From Brevundimonas sp. (lineage in GTDB: Bacteria > Pseudomonadota > Alphaproteobacteria > Caulobacterales > Caulobacteraceae): a DNA stretch of 64,000 bases. The first letter of the stretch is position 1; every line of letters starts with the position of its first letter. Made by a program: the position numbers and the translations under genes. The stretch lies in NCBI RefSeq assembly GCF_029945885.1, contig NZ_JAQSDK010000002.1:248001-312000 (forward strand). The letters run 5' to 3'. The notes beneath the pieces are model-generated. The model was not told the DNA's origin, did no database searches, and saw nothing but the letters and a program-made list of their open reading frames with translations. Below are positions 1-8,316 of this stretch, piece after piece.

Positions 1-296
1 TGACGCCGAAGGCGGCAGCCTTCCTGAACGCCTGGGCCCAGGCTCACGACCCGTTCGCCGAGGTCGGGCGCGAGGCGGTCAATGTCGAGATTCTGAACGT
101 GGTGCGCCGCACGGATCGCACGTTCGACCTGCAATGGCGCGAAACCCGCTTCGTCAATGGCCAGTCGGCGGGGACCGAGCGCTGGCGAGCCCTGATCACC
201 ACGACCGTCCAGCCGCCCCGCACGGAGGCCGAGCTGATGAAGAACCCCCTTGGACTGAAAATCGAGGATGTATCATGGACCCCCGACGCCTCTTGA
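1..296 (+). CDS. trbF: TrbF conjugal transfer protein, 3' end only
   Basis: The window opens inside this gene. Reading codons from base 3 to a TGA at 294-296 gives the last 97 residues. FLNAWAQAHDPFAEV followed by the strands VNVEILNVVRR, FDLQWRET and ERWRALI resembles the C-terminal periplasmic domain of TrbF, the VirB8-like inner-membrane component of P-type type IV secretion systems. It overlaps trbG by 22 bases, and the order trbF-trbG-trbI is the usual one. The N-terminal membrane segment lies outside the window, so completeness cannot be judged. Confidence 0.85.
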   Translation, partial: TPKAAAFLNAWAQAHDPFAEVGREAVNVEILNVVRRTDRTFDLQWRETRFVNGQSAGTERWRALITTTVQPPRTEAELMKNPLGLKIEDVSWTPDAS

Positions 297-1345
297 TCCT
301 GACCGCTCTGGGCCTGTCGCTGTCAGGCTGCGCGGTTTTCCGCCACGACCCGGCACCCGCGGTGCCCTGGTCGGCCCAATTGGCCGCCACTGTTCCAATA
401 GAGGTGTCGACGTCGACGTCGACATCGACCGACGGCGCCGAACCGGCCGCCGCAGGCGTCGAGGGTCCTCATGCGCTCTCGCCGACGGAACAGTCCTACG
501 AGGCGGCGCCGGCTCGCGCGACGACCGTCACGTCGTCGGTGCCGCTGCGGGCCGGGGACACACCGACCGCGGACGCGCCGGCCGGCGCAACCGGGCGGCG
601 GGCCATCGCCGCGGCCAATGCGACGGCGCGGGCCCCGTCGCGGGAGGACGCCTTCGTCGGCGGGGTCCAGGTCTTCACCTGGTCGCCGGGCCGGGTCTTC
701 GAGGTCTGGACCGCCCCGCTTCGGGTCACCACCCTGACCCTGGCCCCGGGCGAGACCCTGGTGGCCAAGGCGGCGGGCGACACCGTGCGCTGGCAGATCG
801 GCGAGGCGGTGTCCGGCGAAGGCGCGGGTCAGCGGACCCATGTGCTCCTCAAACCTCTTGAGCGAGGTCTGGAAACCAACCTCATCCTGACAACGAACAG
901 GCGGGTGTATCTCATTGATCTGAAAAGCGGCGGGGTCGACGCCTTCAACGCCGCCGTGGCCTGGGACGCGGACTCGATCCTGGCCGTTGGCGCGCCGGTG
1001 GACGCCGGTGCGGCTGCGCCCGTCCGCGAGTCCGTTGTGATGCCGCAGGGCGAGCTCGACGCCCGCTACCGGATCGAGTCCCGGGGCCGGCGTCCGCGCT
1101 GGACCCCGACCTCGGTGTTCAATGACGGCCGGCGGACCTTCATCACCTTCGATGCGGACCTGCAGGTCGATGAGGCGCCGGTCCTGTTCGTCATCGCCCC
1201 GGACGGGGAGGCCCAGATGGTCAACTATCGGCAGGTCGGCGGCCTGTACGTCGTCGACCGGGTGTTCGACCGGGCCGAACTGCGTCTGGGCGACCGGCGG
1301 CCCCAGGTCGTCCGTATCCGTCGCCTTGCAGGAGCCCGTTCATGA
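275..1345 (+). CDS. trbG: TrbG/VirB9-like conjugal transfer lipoprotein
   Basis: This 356-residue protein is the outer-membrane core-complex subunit (VirB9 family) of the mating channel. I start it at ATG 275 because that gives a clean lipoprotein signal (LGLSLSGC, Cys19); the longer ORF from 134 only reads through trbF. A low-complexity Ala/Pro/Thr linker follows, then the VirB9 domain from about residue 170 with VQVFTWSPGRVFEVWTAPLR and a region with LILTTNRRVYLIDL. The linker contains three perfect GTCGAC hexamers at 406-423, read as an STSTST run. The stop overlaps the trbI start as ATGA. Confidence 0.9.
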   Translation: MDPRRLLILTALGLSLSGCAVFRHDPAPAVPWSAQLAATVPIEVSTSTSTSTDGAEPAAAGVEGPHALSPTEQSYEAAPARATTVTSSVPLRAGDTPTADAPAGATGRRAIAAANATARAPSREDAFVGGVQVFTWSPGRVFEVWTAPLRVTTLTLAPGETLVAKAAGDTVRWQIGEAVSGEGAGQRTHVLLKPLERGLETNLILTTNRRVYLIDLKSGGVDAFNAAVAWDADSILAVGAPVDAGAAAPVRESVVMPQGELDARYRIESRGRRPRWTPTSVFNDGRRTFITFDADLQVDEAPVLFVIAPDGEAQMVNYRQVGGLYVVDRVFDRAELRLGDRRPQVVRIRRLAGARS

Positions 1346-2505
1346 CCGACGTCGATCCCCTTCAGTCCGCCCCGGGGTCTCTCCCGCCCAAGGAGCCCGC
1401 GCCGGGCCTGACCGCCCGGGCGGCGCCGCCTCATGCCGTGCGCCTGCGTAAATCCGTGGTCCAGGTTCTGGTCATCGGCGGCGCCGTCCTGGTCTCGGGC
1501 TCCCTGGCCTGGGCCTTCGTGGTCCAGCCGGAGCTGCGCGACAGCGCCCGGGCGCGGCAGGCCGAAGCGCGCGAGGAGCAGACGCGCGGTGTCGTCCGGC
1601 CCACCGAGGCGGTCACCGACCAGCCGGCCAGTTATGATCGTCTGCCTGATCCGCGCATCGCGGACAGACAGACTGAACCGGCCGGGGCGAACGAGCCGAC
1701 TGTGCGGACCGCAGGGTCCTATCAGCCCGCCTATCGGCCGGCGGCGGCCGCGCGCGATCAGGGACCGAGCCCGCGTGAACAGGCGGCCCGCTCCGGCCTG
1801 TTTTTCGCAGACACGGGAGCTTCGCCCGCGGGCTCAAGGGCGGGCCCGCAAGTGTCCGGCGCGGGTCGATCGCCCGTCGTCAGTCCGGATCATGACGCGA
1901 TGTACAATGGCCATGTGCTGGTGGCGCCGCTGTCGCCGTTCGAGCTGAAGGCCGGCGCGATCGTTCCCGCAGCGCTTCTGACGGCCGTGGACACCTCGCG
2001 CGCGGGCCCCGTGATCGCGACCGTCACCCAGAATGTCTATGACTCCGTGAGCGGTCGCCATCTGCTGTTGCCGCAGGGCACGCGGCTGATCGGGTCGTCG
2101 GAGGGACGGAGCGCCTATGGCGACCGCCGGGCCTTCCTCACCTGGGAACGGCTGATCCTGCCCAATGGCAAGAGTCTGATCCTGACCAGTGAGCCGGGCG
2201 TGGACGCGCAGGGCGCGGTCGGCGTCCGCGGCCAGGTGGATCGCCGGCTGTGGCCCTTGCTGGTGGGGACGCTGTTCGCCGGTGCCATCACCACCCTGGG
2301 ACAGATCGCCCGGGATGACGACGGCGGTGGATCCGGAGGCCTGTTGGGCGACGCCGGGGACGCGGCGGCGATCGAGGGGTCCCAGGTCGGCGGGCGACTG
2401 GTGGACCGCGAACTGGAGGTCCGGCCTTCGATCCGGCTCCGGGCAGGGGCACTCGTCCGGGTCATGATCACCCGGGACCTGATCCTGGAGCCCTATCGGC
2501 CATGA
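1342..2505 (+). CDS. trbI: TrbI/VirB10-like conjugal transfer protein
   Basis: This 387-residue protein has one N-terminal membrane helix (VLVIGGAVLVSGSLAWAFV, about residues 37-55). A disordered Pro/Ala/Arg-rich periplasmic stretch follows, then a C-terminal VirB10 beta-barrel domain from about residue 190. Motifs such as KAGAIVPAALLTAVDTSRAG and LLLPQGTRLIGSSEGRSAYG are diagnostic of the family. VirB10 proteins span the envelope and couple inner-membrane energy to the outer-membrane pore. ATGA overlaps on both sides indicate tight translational coupling with trbG and traF. Confidence 0.95.
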   Translation: MTDVDPLQSAPGSLPPKEPAPGLTARAAPPHAVRLRKSVVQVLVIGGAVLVSGSLAWAFVVQPELRDSARARQAEAREEQTRGVVRPTEAVTDQPASYDRLPDPRIADRQTEPAGANEPTVRTAGSYQPAYRPAAAARDQGPSPREQAARSGLFFADTGASPAGSRAGPQVSGAGRSPVVSPDHDAMYNGHVLVAPLSPFELKAGAIVPAALLTAVDTSRAGPVIATVTQNVYDSVSGRHLLLPQGTRLIGSSEGRSAYGDRRAFLTWERLILPNGKSLILTSEPGVDAQGAVGVRGQVDRRLWPLLVGTLFAGAITTLGQIARDDDGGGSGGLLGDAGDAAAIEGSQVGGRLVDRELEVRPSIRLRAGALVRVMITRDLILEPYRP

Positions 2506-3014
2506 CCGCCTCCCGGACCAACAGCAAGCACTGGATCGCGCCGGGGTTGGCGTTGGTCGCCCTGACCGGTTTGGCTCTGGTTGCGGATCACAGACCGGCG
2601 CCGGTGCTGATCAATGAAAGCGCCAGCCTGCCGCGGGGCGTCTACGTTCGCCTGCCGGGAGCCGCTCCCGGGCACGGCGCGGTCGTCGCCGTCCCGCAAC
2701 CGTCAGCCGTCCGCGCCTATCTGGAGCGGCTCGGCATGCCCGACGACCTGCTGCTGATCAAACGGGTCGCCGCCGTCGGCGGCGACACCGTCTGCCGGCG
2801 GGACGACCAGCTGGTCACGCCTGGGCGCACACTGGTCGTCCAGGACCGGGACCGGGGCGGCGTCGCCCTGCCGACATGGCGCGGGTGCCGCCGGCTCGGC
2901 GAGGAAGAACTGTTCCTGCTCGGCGACACGCCGTCGAGCTTCGACAGCCGCTATTTTGGTCCGGTCGCTCGCTCGCGGGTGACCGGCGTCTATCGGGAGA
3001 TGCTGACATGGTGA
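2502..3014 (+). CDS. traF: TraF-type signal peptidase (S26C) of the conjugation system
   Basis: This 170-residue S26-family serine protease has a single N-terminal membrane helix. The motif NESASLPRGVY (about residues 38-48) carries the nucleophilic serine, LLIKRVAAVGGD supplies the general-base lysine (Lys87), and LGDTPSSFDSRYFGPV is the family's box E. TraF proteases of P-type conjugation systems process and cyclise the pilin TrbC. The gene starts inside trbI by an ATGA overlap and ends 7 bases into the transglycosylase gene. Confidence 0.93.
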   Translation: MTASRTNSKHWIAPGLALVALTGLALVADHRPAPVLINESASLPRGVYVRLPGAAPGHGAVVAVPQPSAVRAYLERLGMPDDLLLIKRVAAVGGDTVCRRDDQLVTPGRTLVVQDRDRGGVALPTWRGCRRLGEEELFLLGDTPSSFDSRYFGPVARSRVTGVYREMLTW

Positions 3015-3619
3015 GAAGGCTCTGGATCGCGACAGCCGCCCTGGCGATCACTGCGCCGGCTTCGGCTACGGCCCAGCAGGTGGACTGGGCCGGGGCCGGA
3101 GGAAGTCTGTTCGGGACGCCGGCGGTCGAGCCCGCCGTCACGGACGCCCTGGACAGTCTGGAGGTTCCCCGGCTGGCGGTTCTGGACCAACCCTTTCGCG
3201 ACGCCATCGAGGCCGCCGCCCTGGCGCACGGACTGGACCCCAAGCTGCTTCACGCCCTGGTCATCACGGAAAGTGGCTACAGGGTGGATGCGCGCTCCCC
3301 CGTCGGGGCGGGCGGCCTGACCCAGCTGATGCCGGACACAGCCCGGGAGCTGGGCGTGGTCGACCGGTTCGACCCCGTCGAAAACCTCAGGGGAGGGGCC
3401 GACTATCTGGCGCGACAGATCCTGCGCTTCGGCGATCTGAGGCTGGCGCTGGCGGCGTACAACGCCGGCCCGGCGCGCGTGGCGAGACTGGGTCGGGTTC
3501 CGGACATAGCCGAGACCCAGGCCTATGTTGCGACTGTGGTGGATTGTTATCTGGCGCTGACGGCGGGCCAGGGCGTCGTCAATGCCCGGCAGTGCCGTCC
3601 CCGCGGAGCCGGGCAATGA
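3008..3619 (+). CDS. VirB1-like lytic transglycosylase
   Basis: A 203-residue secreted murein transglycosylase of the SLT family. ATG 3008 gives a signal peptide ending at SATAQQ; the longer ORF from 2876 lies inside traF. The catalytic domain (about residues 70-185) has the family landmarks ITESGYRVDARSPVGAGGLT, with the catalytic Glu in TES, then LMPDTARELGV and AYNAGPARVARLG. In conjugation operons such enzymes open the peptidoglycan locally for assembly of the secretion channel. The stop overlaps the next start as ATGA. Confidence 0.92.
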   Translation: MVRRLWIATAALAITAPASATAQQVDWAGAGGSLFGTPAVEPAVTDALDSLEVPRLAVLDQPFRDAIEAAALAHGLDPKLLHALVITESGYRVDARSPVGAGGLTQLMPDTARELGVVDRFDPVENLRGGADYLARQILRFGDLRLALAAYNAGPARVARLGRVPDIAETQAYVATVVDCYLALTAGQGVVNARQCRPRGAGQ

Positions 3620-3897
3620 CCGGGGAGGCGGAGGATGGGGTGGAGATCGCTCCGGCGATCGACGAGCCGCTGCTGACGCGGGCGGAGGCCTCGATCTTCC
3701 TGGGCTCGTTCGGGATTCGACTGAAACCGGCCACCCTGGCGCGGCTGTGGTCCACGGGCGGGAATGGTCCCCCGTGCCGTCACATCCGGTCCAGGCCCTT
3801 CTATCCGCAAGACCTGTTGCGGGACTGGGCGCGGTCGCAGATTTCGGACATCCGCACCGCCGCGCCGCCCGCGGCGAGGGGGCGCCGTCGTGGCTGA
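3616..3897 (+). CDS. Small HTH-like DNA-binding protein of the conjugation operon
   Basis: A 93-residue protein starting at ATG 3616, which overlaps the transglycosylase stop. The central part (LLTRAEASIFLGSFGIRLKPATLARLWSTGGNGPP, quoted here in pieces: LLTRAEASIFL, KPATLARLWSTG) has the layout of the winged HTH_17/excisionase family, in which a helix-turn-helix is followed by a Pro-rich wing and FYPQDLLRDWA. The C-terminus is basic (ARGRRRG). A role in regulating transfer or excision is inferred from context and size only. Confidence 0.6.
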   Translation: MTGEAEDGVEIAPAIDEPLLTRAEASIFLGSFGIRLKPATLARLWSTGGNGPPCRHIRSRPFYPQDLLRDWARSQISDIRTAAPPAARGRRRG

Positions 3898-4090
3898 CCG
3901 GTTGAGCCGGGATGCCGCGACGGCCCCGACGATCGCGGCTCTGTTGGCGGACCCTGCCGCCAGTTTCACGGTCAAGGCGGTGGCCCGGCGATGGGCGAGG
4001 CGCGATTGCGTCGATGCCGCGGTCGACGCTCGAACGCTTTGCACCGTCTTCGAAGCGGTTGCTGACCAGATGTTTGGAGGCGTGTCATGA
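3890..4090 (+). CDS. Small hypothetical protein between two HTH genes
   Basis: A 66-residue ORF begins at GTG 3890, which lies inside the end of the preceding gene, and ends at TGA 4088-4090 overlapping the next ATG. The product is Ala/Asp/Arg-rich with predicted helices (TIAALLADPAASFTVKAVAR) and two cysteines. I do not recognise a family. The unbroken chain of overlaps on both sides, and its position between two HTH genes, supports it as a real member of the operon. The longer ORF from 3764 is an alternative start inside the upstream gene. Confidence 0.5.
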   Translation: MADRLSRDAATAPTIAALLADPAASFTVKAVARRWARRDCVDAAVDARTLCTVFEAVADQMFGGVS

Positions 4091-4512
4091 CGTTCGAACC
4101 CGAAGGCGAACCAATCGAGACGGGCGGGCCGGAGGACCGGCTGTTGCCGTGGGATCGGGTCCGGGATGTCACCGGCCTCAGCCGGTCGACCGCATGGCGC
4201 CTGCAGCAGGTCGGGGATTTTCCCGAACCCGTGCGGATTTCCCCCAACCGGGTGGGCTGGTGGGAAAGCGAGCTGACGGCGTGGAAGGCGACCCGGACGG
4301 TCCGGGGCCTGCCGCATCCCAAGCCGTTGGCCCGACCCCGGGAGCCGAAGTTGATCCAGACCCCGCGTTCGCCGCGTCGCAAGCCCGAGAAGCCGGCGGT
4401 CGTGGCGACGGGCGGGGTCTCGCCGGAGCCTGCTGGGCCGGCCGCGCCGGCGTCGGCGCCCCGGCGACGCAAGCGACCGGCCTGCGCCGACCAGATCGAT
4501 TTCGGGTTCTAG
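4087..4512 (+). CDS. AlpA-family transcriptional regulator / excisionase-like protein
   Basis: A 141-residue protein with an AlpA-type HTH at about residues 18-65: LLPWDRVRDVTGLSRSTAWRLQQVGDFPEPV followed by VGWWESELTAWKATR (motifs shown in pieces: RVRDVTGLSRSTAW, VGDFPEPVRISPNRVGWW). AlpA-like proteins act as activators or recombination directionality factors in mobile elements. The C-terminal half is a basic Pro/Ala/Arg tail (RSPRRKPEKPA, PRRRKRPAC). It is the last gene of the overlapping trb chain; its stop lies 58 bases from the convergent Fic gene. Confidence 0.8.
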   Translation: MTFEPEGEPIETGGPEDRLLPWDRVRDVTGLSRSTAWRLQQVGDFPEPVRISPNRVGWWESELTAWKATRTVRGLPHPKPLARPREPKLIQTPRSPRRKPEKPAVVATGGVSPEPAGPAAPASAPRRRKRPACADQIDFGF

Positions 4513-4570
4513 CGTGGCACGGCCAGGTGCGATGCCACGGAGCCAGGCCGGGTAGGTCGACAATCCCCGT

Positions 4571-6064
4571 CTAGAAGGTCTGGGGCAGGCGTAGTCTTAT
4601 GCCGCGTTCGTCGGCCTCGGCCGGGTCCATGAAGGCGTTGCAGCTGTCCAGGACGTCCTGCGTGGCGCTGATTTCGGTCCAGGGAACTGCCGCCACCCAT
4701 TTCTGAGCAAAATCCAGGCTGCGGATCAGGGTGTTTGGATTGTCGCTGTTTGAAAGCACCTTCAGTCCTGTCAGGTAGTTGCTGCGGAAGATGGTCGGAA
4801 TGATGATGCGCTCTTCGTCGGCGGCGACGAGTTCGGCGTTCATCATGATCCGGCCGATCCGGCCGTTGCCGTCCGTGAAGGGGTGAACCTCCGACACCAG
4901 GAACATCATGTAGACGGCCCGGGCGAAGGGTGTTTCCAGACTGTGATAGAGTTCAAGCCCGCGGGTCAGTGTGCCTTCGACGTGAGCGGGGTCCACGAAT
5001 GTGGTCTGTCCCGCCCGATTGGCCTCCTGCTTGAAGGCTCCCGGATTCTTGTCCGGCCGGCCGGCCATAAGCGCGGCATGCCGACGTTTGAGAATATCGA
5101 AGAACTCGGGAGCGTCGCGCGGCGTCCTGGCCATTTCGACAGGATCTGAAACCAGCCTCCAGGTGCCGAGGATGTCGTGAGCGTCGGAAGGACGGTCACG
5201 GGGGATGACGTTGCGAAACACGATGTCGGCGGCTTCGCTGACCTCGAACTCCGTGCCTTCGATGAAGTTGGAAAAATAGGCCTCAAAAAAGGACAGGCTT
5301 GACCGTCCTTCCGCCGGACGTTCGGCGGCGGGGCGGATGACGGGCGCCGTTGCTCTCAGTTCCCGATGCAGAAGTTCGAAACGCGCGAGCCGTTCAGGAT
5401 CGAAGGGAAAGCCGGAACGGCGCGCCTGGGCTCCGTCCGTGACCAGGGGCTCATCGCGCGTGCCGAGAAGGGCTCCAATCAGTCTTTCCAGGGTTTCGCA
5501 CTCCACGTCGCGCCCGATCATGGGCGCGATCCGGCGCGCCTCGTCCCTGAGCCTGTCGGCCGCTTCATCGCCCCCGCGACGAATGAGGGTGTCGAGATGG
5601 GTTTCGATCTCACTGCGCGTCAGGGTGCGCGGTACGTCTCCACCGCGCCGACGGGAGGGGGCCATGTTGTCGAGATAGGCCCTCGCGGTCGAGGAGAGGA
5701 AGAGATTGCCGACGAACGGAAGGTCGGTGGGCTGAGGGGGCGCCCCTCGGCGGGTCCGGATCGTCACGCCCGGCAATTCGATGTCGCGCTTGCGATCGGA
5801 AACGACGAAGACCGAGCCGTCGGCCGCCGGCTTGTTCTCGATCGCGGTTCGGTCGGCGATCAGCGCGCCGGGGATATAGGCGCCGACAAGGGTCCATAGA
5901 TGCCGCCCGACAATTTGCTCGGGCGGGTCCACGAGATTGCGGGTATACAGCTTGGACCCGATCTGCCGGAGCTCGCCCTGGCTGACCGCGCGCGACACCG
6001 CGGTCGCCGTCTCACTGGTGGAGACGAAGATTTCCGGAAAGTCTTGCACGGGGGACTTGGGCAT
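4571..6064 (-). CDS. AbiEi-like/Fic-domain fusion protein
   Basis: A 497-residue protein. The C-terminal half is a Fic domain with the intact catalytic motif HPFTDGNGRIGR at residues 394-405, so AMP transfer or a related nucleotidyl transfer is expected. SNFIEG at residues 265-270 fits the [ST]xxxE[GN] inhibitory helix of class II Fic proteins, which occludes the ATP site. The N-terminal 130 residues are different: a winged-HTH-like start (AVSQGELRQIGSKLYTRN) and a following core (IPGALIADRTAIE, GVTIRTRRGAP) that resemble AbiEi antitoxins of type IV toxin-antitoxin systems. No separate AbiEii toxin or Fic antitoxin gene is nearby. It is convergent with the trb operon and probably cargo of the element. 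The Fic call is secure; the AbiEi resemblance is by eye. Confidence 0.88.
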   Translation of the reverse strand: MPKSPVQDFPEIFVSTSETATAVSRAVSQGELRQIGSKLYTRNLVDPPEQIVGRHLWTLVGAYIPGALIADRTAIENKPAADGSVFVVSDRKRDIELPGVTIRTRRGAPPQPTDLPFVGNLFLSSTARAYLDNMAPSRRRGGDVPRTLTRSEIETHLDTLIRRGGDEAADRLRDEARRIAPMIGRDVECETLERLIGALLGTRDEPLVTDGAQARRSGFPFDPERLARFELLHRELRATAPVIRPAAERPAEGRSSLSFFEAYFSNFIEGTEFEVSEAADIVFRNVIPRDRPSDAHDILGTWRLVSDPVEMARTPRDAPEFFDILKRRHAALMAGRPDKNPGAFKQEANRAGQTTFVDPAHVEGTLTRGLELYHSLETPFARAVYMMFLVSEVHPFTDGNGRIGRIMMNAELVAADEERIIIPTIFRSNYLTGLKVLSNSDNPNTLIRSLDFAQKWVAAVPWTEISATQDVLDSCNAFMDPAEADERGIRLRLPQTF

Positions 6065-6231
6065 TAAGCGGCTCCTCCATCCCTGTTTAGCAAGAAAATG
6101 GGACTTAGGCGCGCAATTATGAAAGCTTTCGGGGTTTAAGGGCTGCGTCTAGGCGAGGACAGGGCCGAGGGTTCCCGGAGGTCCATGCCACTGAGCGTGC
6201 TACTGACTCGGCCGACGGCCATCAGCTGGCT

Positions 6232-6616
<385 letters not shown>

Positions 6617-6883
6617 TTTTATCCCGGCCGGCTCCTTGCGAGATCACCTTCAGACAGTTTCACGCAAGCTCACCGGTCCGCGCTCCCATGGCGGAACCGG
6701 TCCTCCATTTTCGTAAGTCACCCGAATTCCGCCCACCTATGAGCGAGGCCCGCTCGGAGGAAACAGTGGGCGCGGTCATCACGATCTTGGCGCGCGCTTA
6801 TGCCCTCTGCGAGAGTCCGCGCCAACGGCAGGCGGGGGATAAATGGCAGAGACCGATCGTCTGCCGGACGCTCGCGACGCGGT
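6617..6883. other. Gap with no recognisable gene
   Basis: Between the short repeats and the small membrane-protein gene I see no ORF with a recognisable product. The ORFs on the track here (6545-6742, 6688-6933) are short, resemble no family and have no convincing ribosome site. Together with the merA stump this looks like degraded mobile-element DNA. Confidence 0.4.
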
Positions 6884-7072
6884 CTAGATTGACCCCATGG
6901 CGCTGCAGGTCGCCAGCCCGGTCAGGACCATGACGACCAGCAGCGCGCCGATCAACACCGTTTCCTTGAGGTCGGGTCCACGAGCCCATTCCTCGCGGGG
7001 CTTTCCATCATTGCGCGACCACGCCGTTCGCAACCGGGACCACCCTCGCTGCAAGGGACCCGGATCGAGCAT
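6884..7072 (-). CDS. Small single-helix membrane protein, coupled to the upstream nuclease gene
   Basis: A 62-residue ORF whose ATG (7072-7070) shares one base with the stop of the upstream EEP-family gene (TGATG), which argues for translational coupling. The N-terminal part is polar and Arg/Trp-rich. The C-terminal part is one hydrophobic helix, ETVLIGALLVVMVLTGLATC, ending just before the stop, as in tail-anchored proteins. The ORF track shows a longer version from 7105, but that start lies inside the upstream gene. No family is recognised. Confidence 0.45.
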   Translation of the reverse strand: MLDPGPLQRGWSRLRTAWSRNDGKPREEWARGPDLKETVLIGALLVVMVLTGLATCSAMGSI

Positions 7073-7965
7073 CAGCGAAGGCTCAGGGTGGCCGAAATCG
7101 CGCAATGATCGCTCAGAGCCTGGCCACCGAACGTCCGTTCCTCAAAGCTTCTCAGGTTGGCGGTTGCCCGCCGATCAAGGACGATGAAGTCGATAAAGTC
7201 CCGGTAGCGAGGATTGCATCCTGCGGACTCGTCGCCCGACGCAAGGGCGAGGTCCGAGTTCGGCGGAGATGAATCGTCCCATTCGGCCCAGACGGCGTCA
7301 TTGGCCATGCCCATGCGCCGGTTGAAATCCCCCAGCACTGCGAAACGCACCCCCTCCACGGCTCTGTCATCGATCCAGCGTTCCATGGCCGGAACCTGCT
7401 CGAACAGGACCGGACAGGCGTCGTTCCGGTCTCCGGACGAACACCCCGACTTCAGATGCACCGAAAGCACCCGGATAGGCGCACCGCCCCGGGGCCGAAC
7501 CATAAGGTCGACGCCTGAGCGAAGGTCGGGATTGCTCACCTGAATGTTGGTGACGTCGGGATGTCGTTCGAATGCCAGACCGTTGCGAACCGCGAACCCG
7601 GTGCGCTGGGCATTGATCGTCAGCCCGTCGCGTCCTCGACACGCTCCGCCGCGATCCGTGCCGATCCGGTCCTCGATCACCACAGTATAGATCGCAGGGT
7701 TGAACACCCGTTCCGCGGCGGCTTTTGTCTCGACCTCCTGAATGGCAATGACGTCGGCGCCGAGGTCGTCCACATAGGCCCGCATCGCCGCATAATCGGC
7801 GTCGGTGCGAGGGCGGCATCCGGAGTTATTCCGCTCCGCGAGATGCTCCATATTCCAACTGGCCAGCTTGATGACCGGACCGGAATGGGGGCTGTTGCTC
7901 GAGCCGGTCGCCGTGCAGGCGGCGGCGAACAGCCCCAGGGCGACGAAGATGGTTGCGGGCTTCAT
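7072..7965 (-). CDS. Secreted endonuclease/exonuclease/phosphatase (EEP) family lipoprotein
   Basis: A 297-residue protein starting at ATG 7965, which gives a lipoprotein signal (FVALGLFAAAC, Cys17); the ORF's earlier Met adds 36 unlikely residues. The EEP fold motifs are in order: KLASWNMEHL, DVIAIQEVE with the metal-binding Glu, VLSVHLKSGC with the catalytic His, VLGDFNRR, and a final LSDHCAI. Family members cut DNA or hydrolyse phosphodiesters or phosphomonoesters; which applies here cannot be read from sequence. An export signal suggests action at the envelope, perhaps on extracellular DNA or phosphates. It is followed by a coupled membrane peptide. Confidence 0.85.
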   Translation of the reverse strand: MKPATIFVALGLFAAACTATGSSNSPHSGPVIKLASWNMEHLAERNNSGCRPRTDADYAAMRAYVDDLGADVIAIQEVETKAAAERVFNPAIYTVVIEDRIGTDRGGACRGRDGLTINAQRTGFAVRNGLAFERHPDVTNIQVSNPDLRSGVDLMVRPRGGAPIRVLSVHLKSGCSSGDRNDACPVLFEQVPAMERWIDDRAVEGVRFAVLGDFNRRMGMANDAVWAEWDDSSPPNSDLALASGDESAGCNPRYRDFIDFIVLDRRATANLRSFEERTFGGQALSDHCAISATLSLR

Positions 7966-8088
7966 GCGGCGAATAGAGCAGAAGGCGTCGGCGATGCCTA
8001 TCGCCCGCCACAGACATGACCTCGACACCGGTTCGGGTGATGCTGAAGGCCCCGCCCGGGGGGCGGCGCGCAAGTGCGTGGCGTTCCC

Positions 8089-8316
8089 TTACGAGATGAC
8101 GCCGTCCGCGTCGGAGACGCCGGCGAGGTCGTTGAAGCGAGCGCGCGCCGTGGCTTCGTCATAGAGAATTTCGCTCTGACGAGGCGGTGCGACGACATAG
8201 TACATCGTCACGGGAGCCAGTTCCTGGCGCTCGCGGCGCCACAGGGCGAACCCCTCGCGGCCTTCCAGGCGCGTCCAGGCTCCAGCATCGTTGGGGTGGT
8301 CCGGAATGGATGCCAT
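8089..8316 (-). CDS. Hypothetical protein, 75 residues
   Basis: The ORF starts at ATG 8316 with a good ribosome site (AAGGAAA, 4 bases upstream). The product is soluble and Arg/Glu/Asp-rich, with GFALWRRERQELAPVTMYYV near the middle. I recognise no domain. It lies between the EEP-family gene and the tRNA, on the same strand as both, inside the presumed accessory region. Confidence 0.55.
   Translation of the reverse strand: MASIPDHPNDAGAWTRLEGREGFALWRRERQELAPVTMYYVVAPPRQSEILYDEATARARFNDLAGVSDADGVIS

Noticed and set aside
6688-6933. 81-residue plus-strand ORF
   Set aside because: No recognisable domain, no ribosome site, and located in degraded element DNA.
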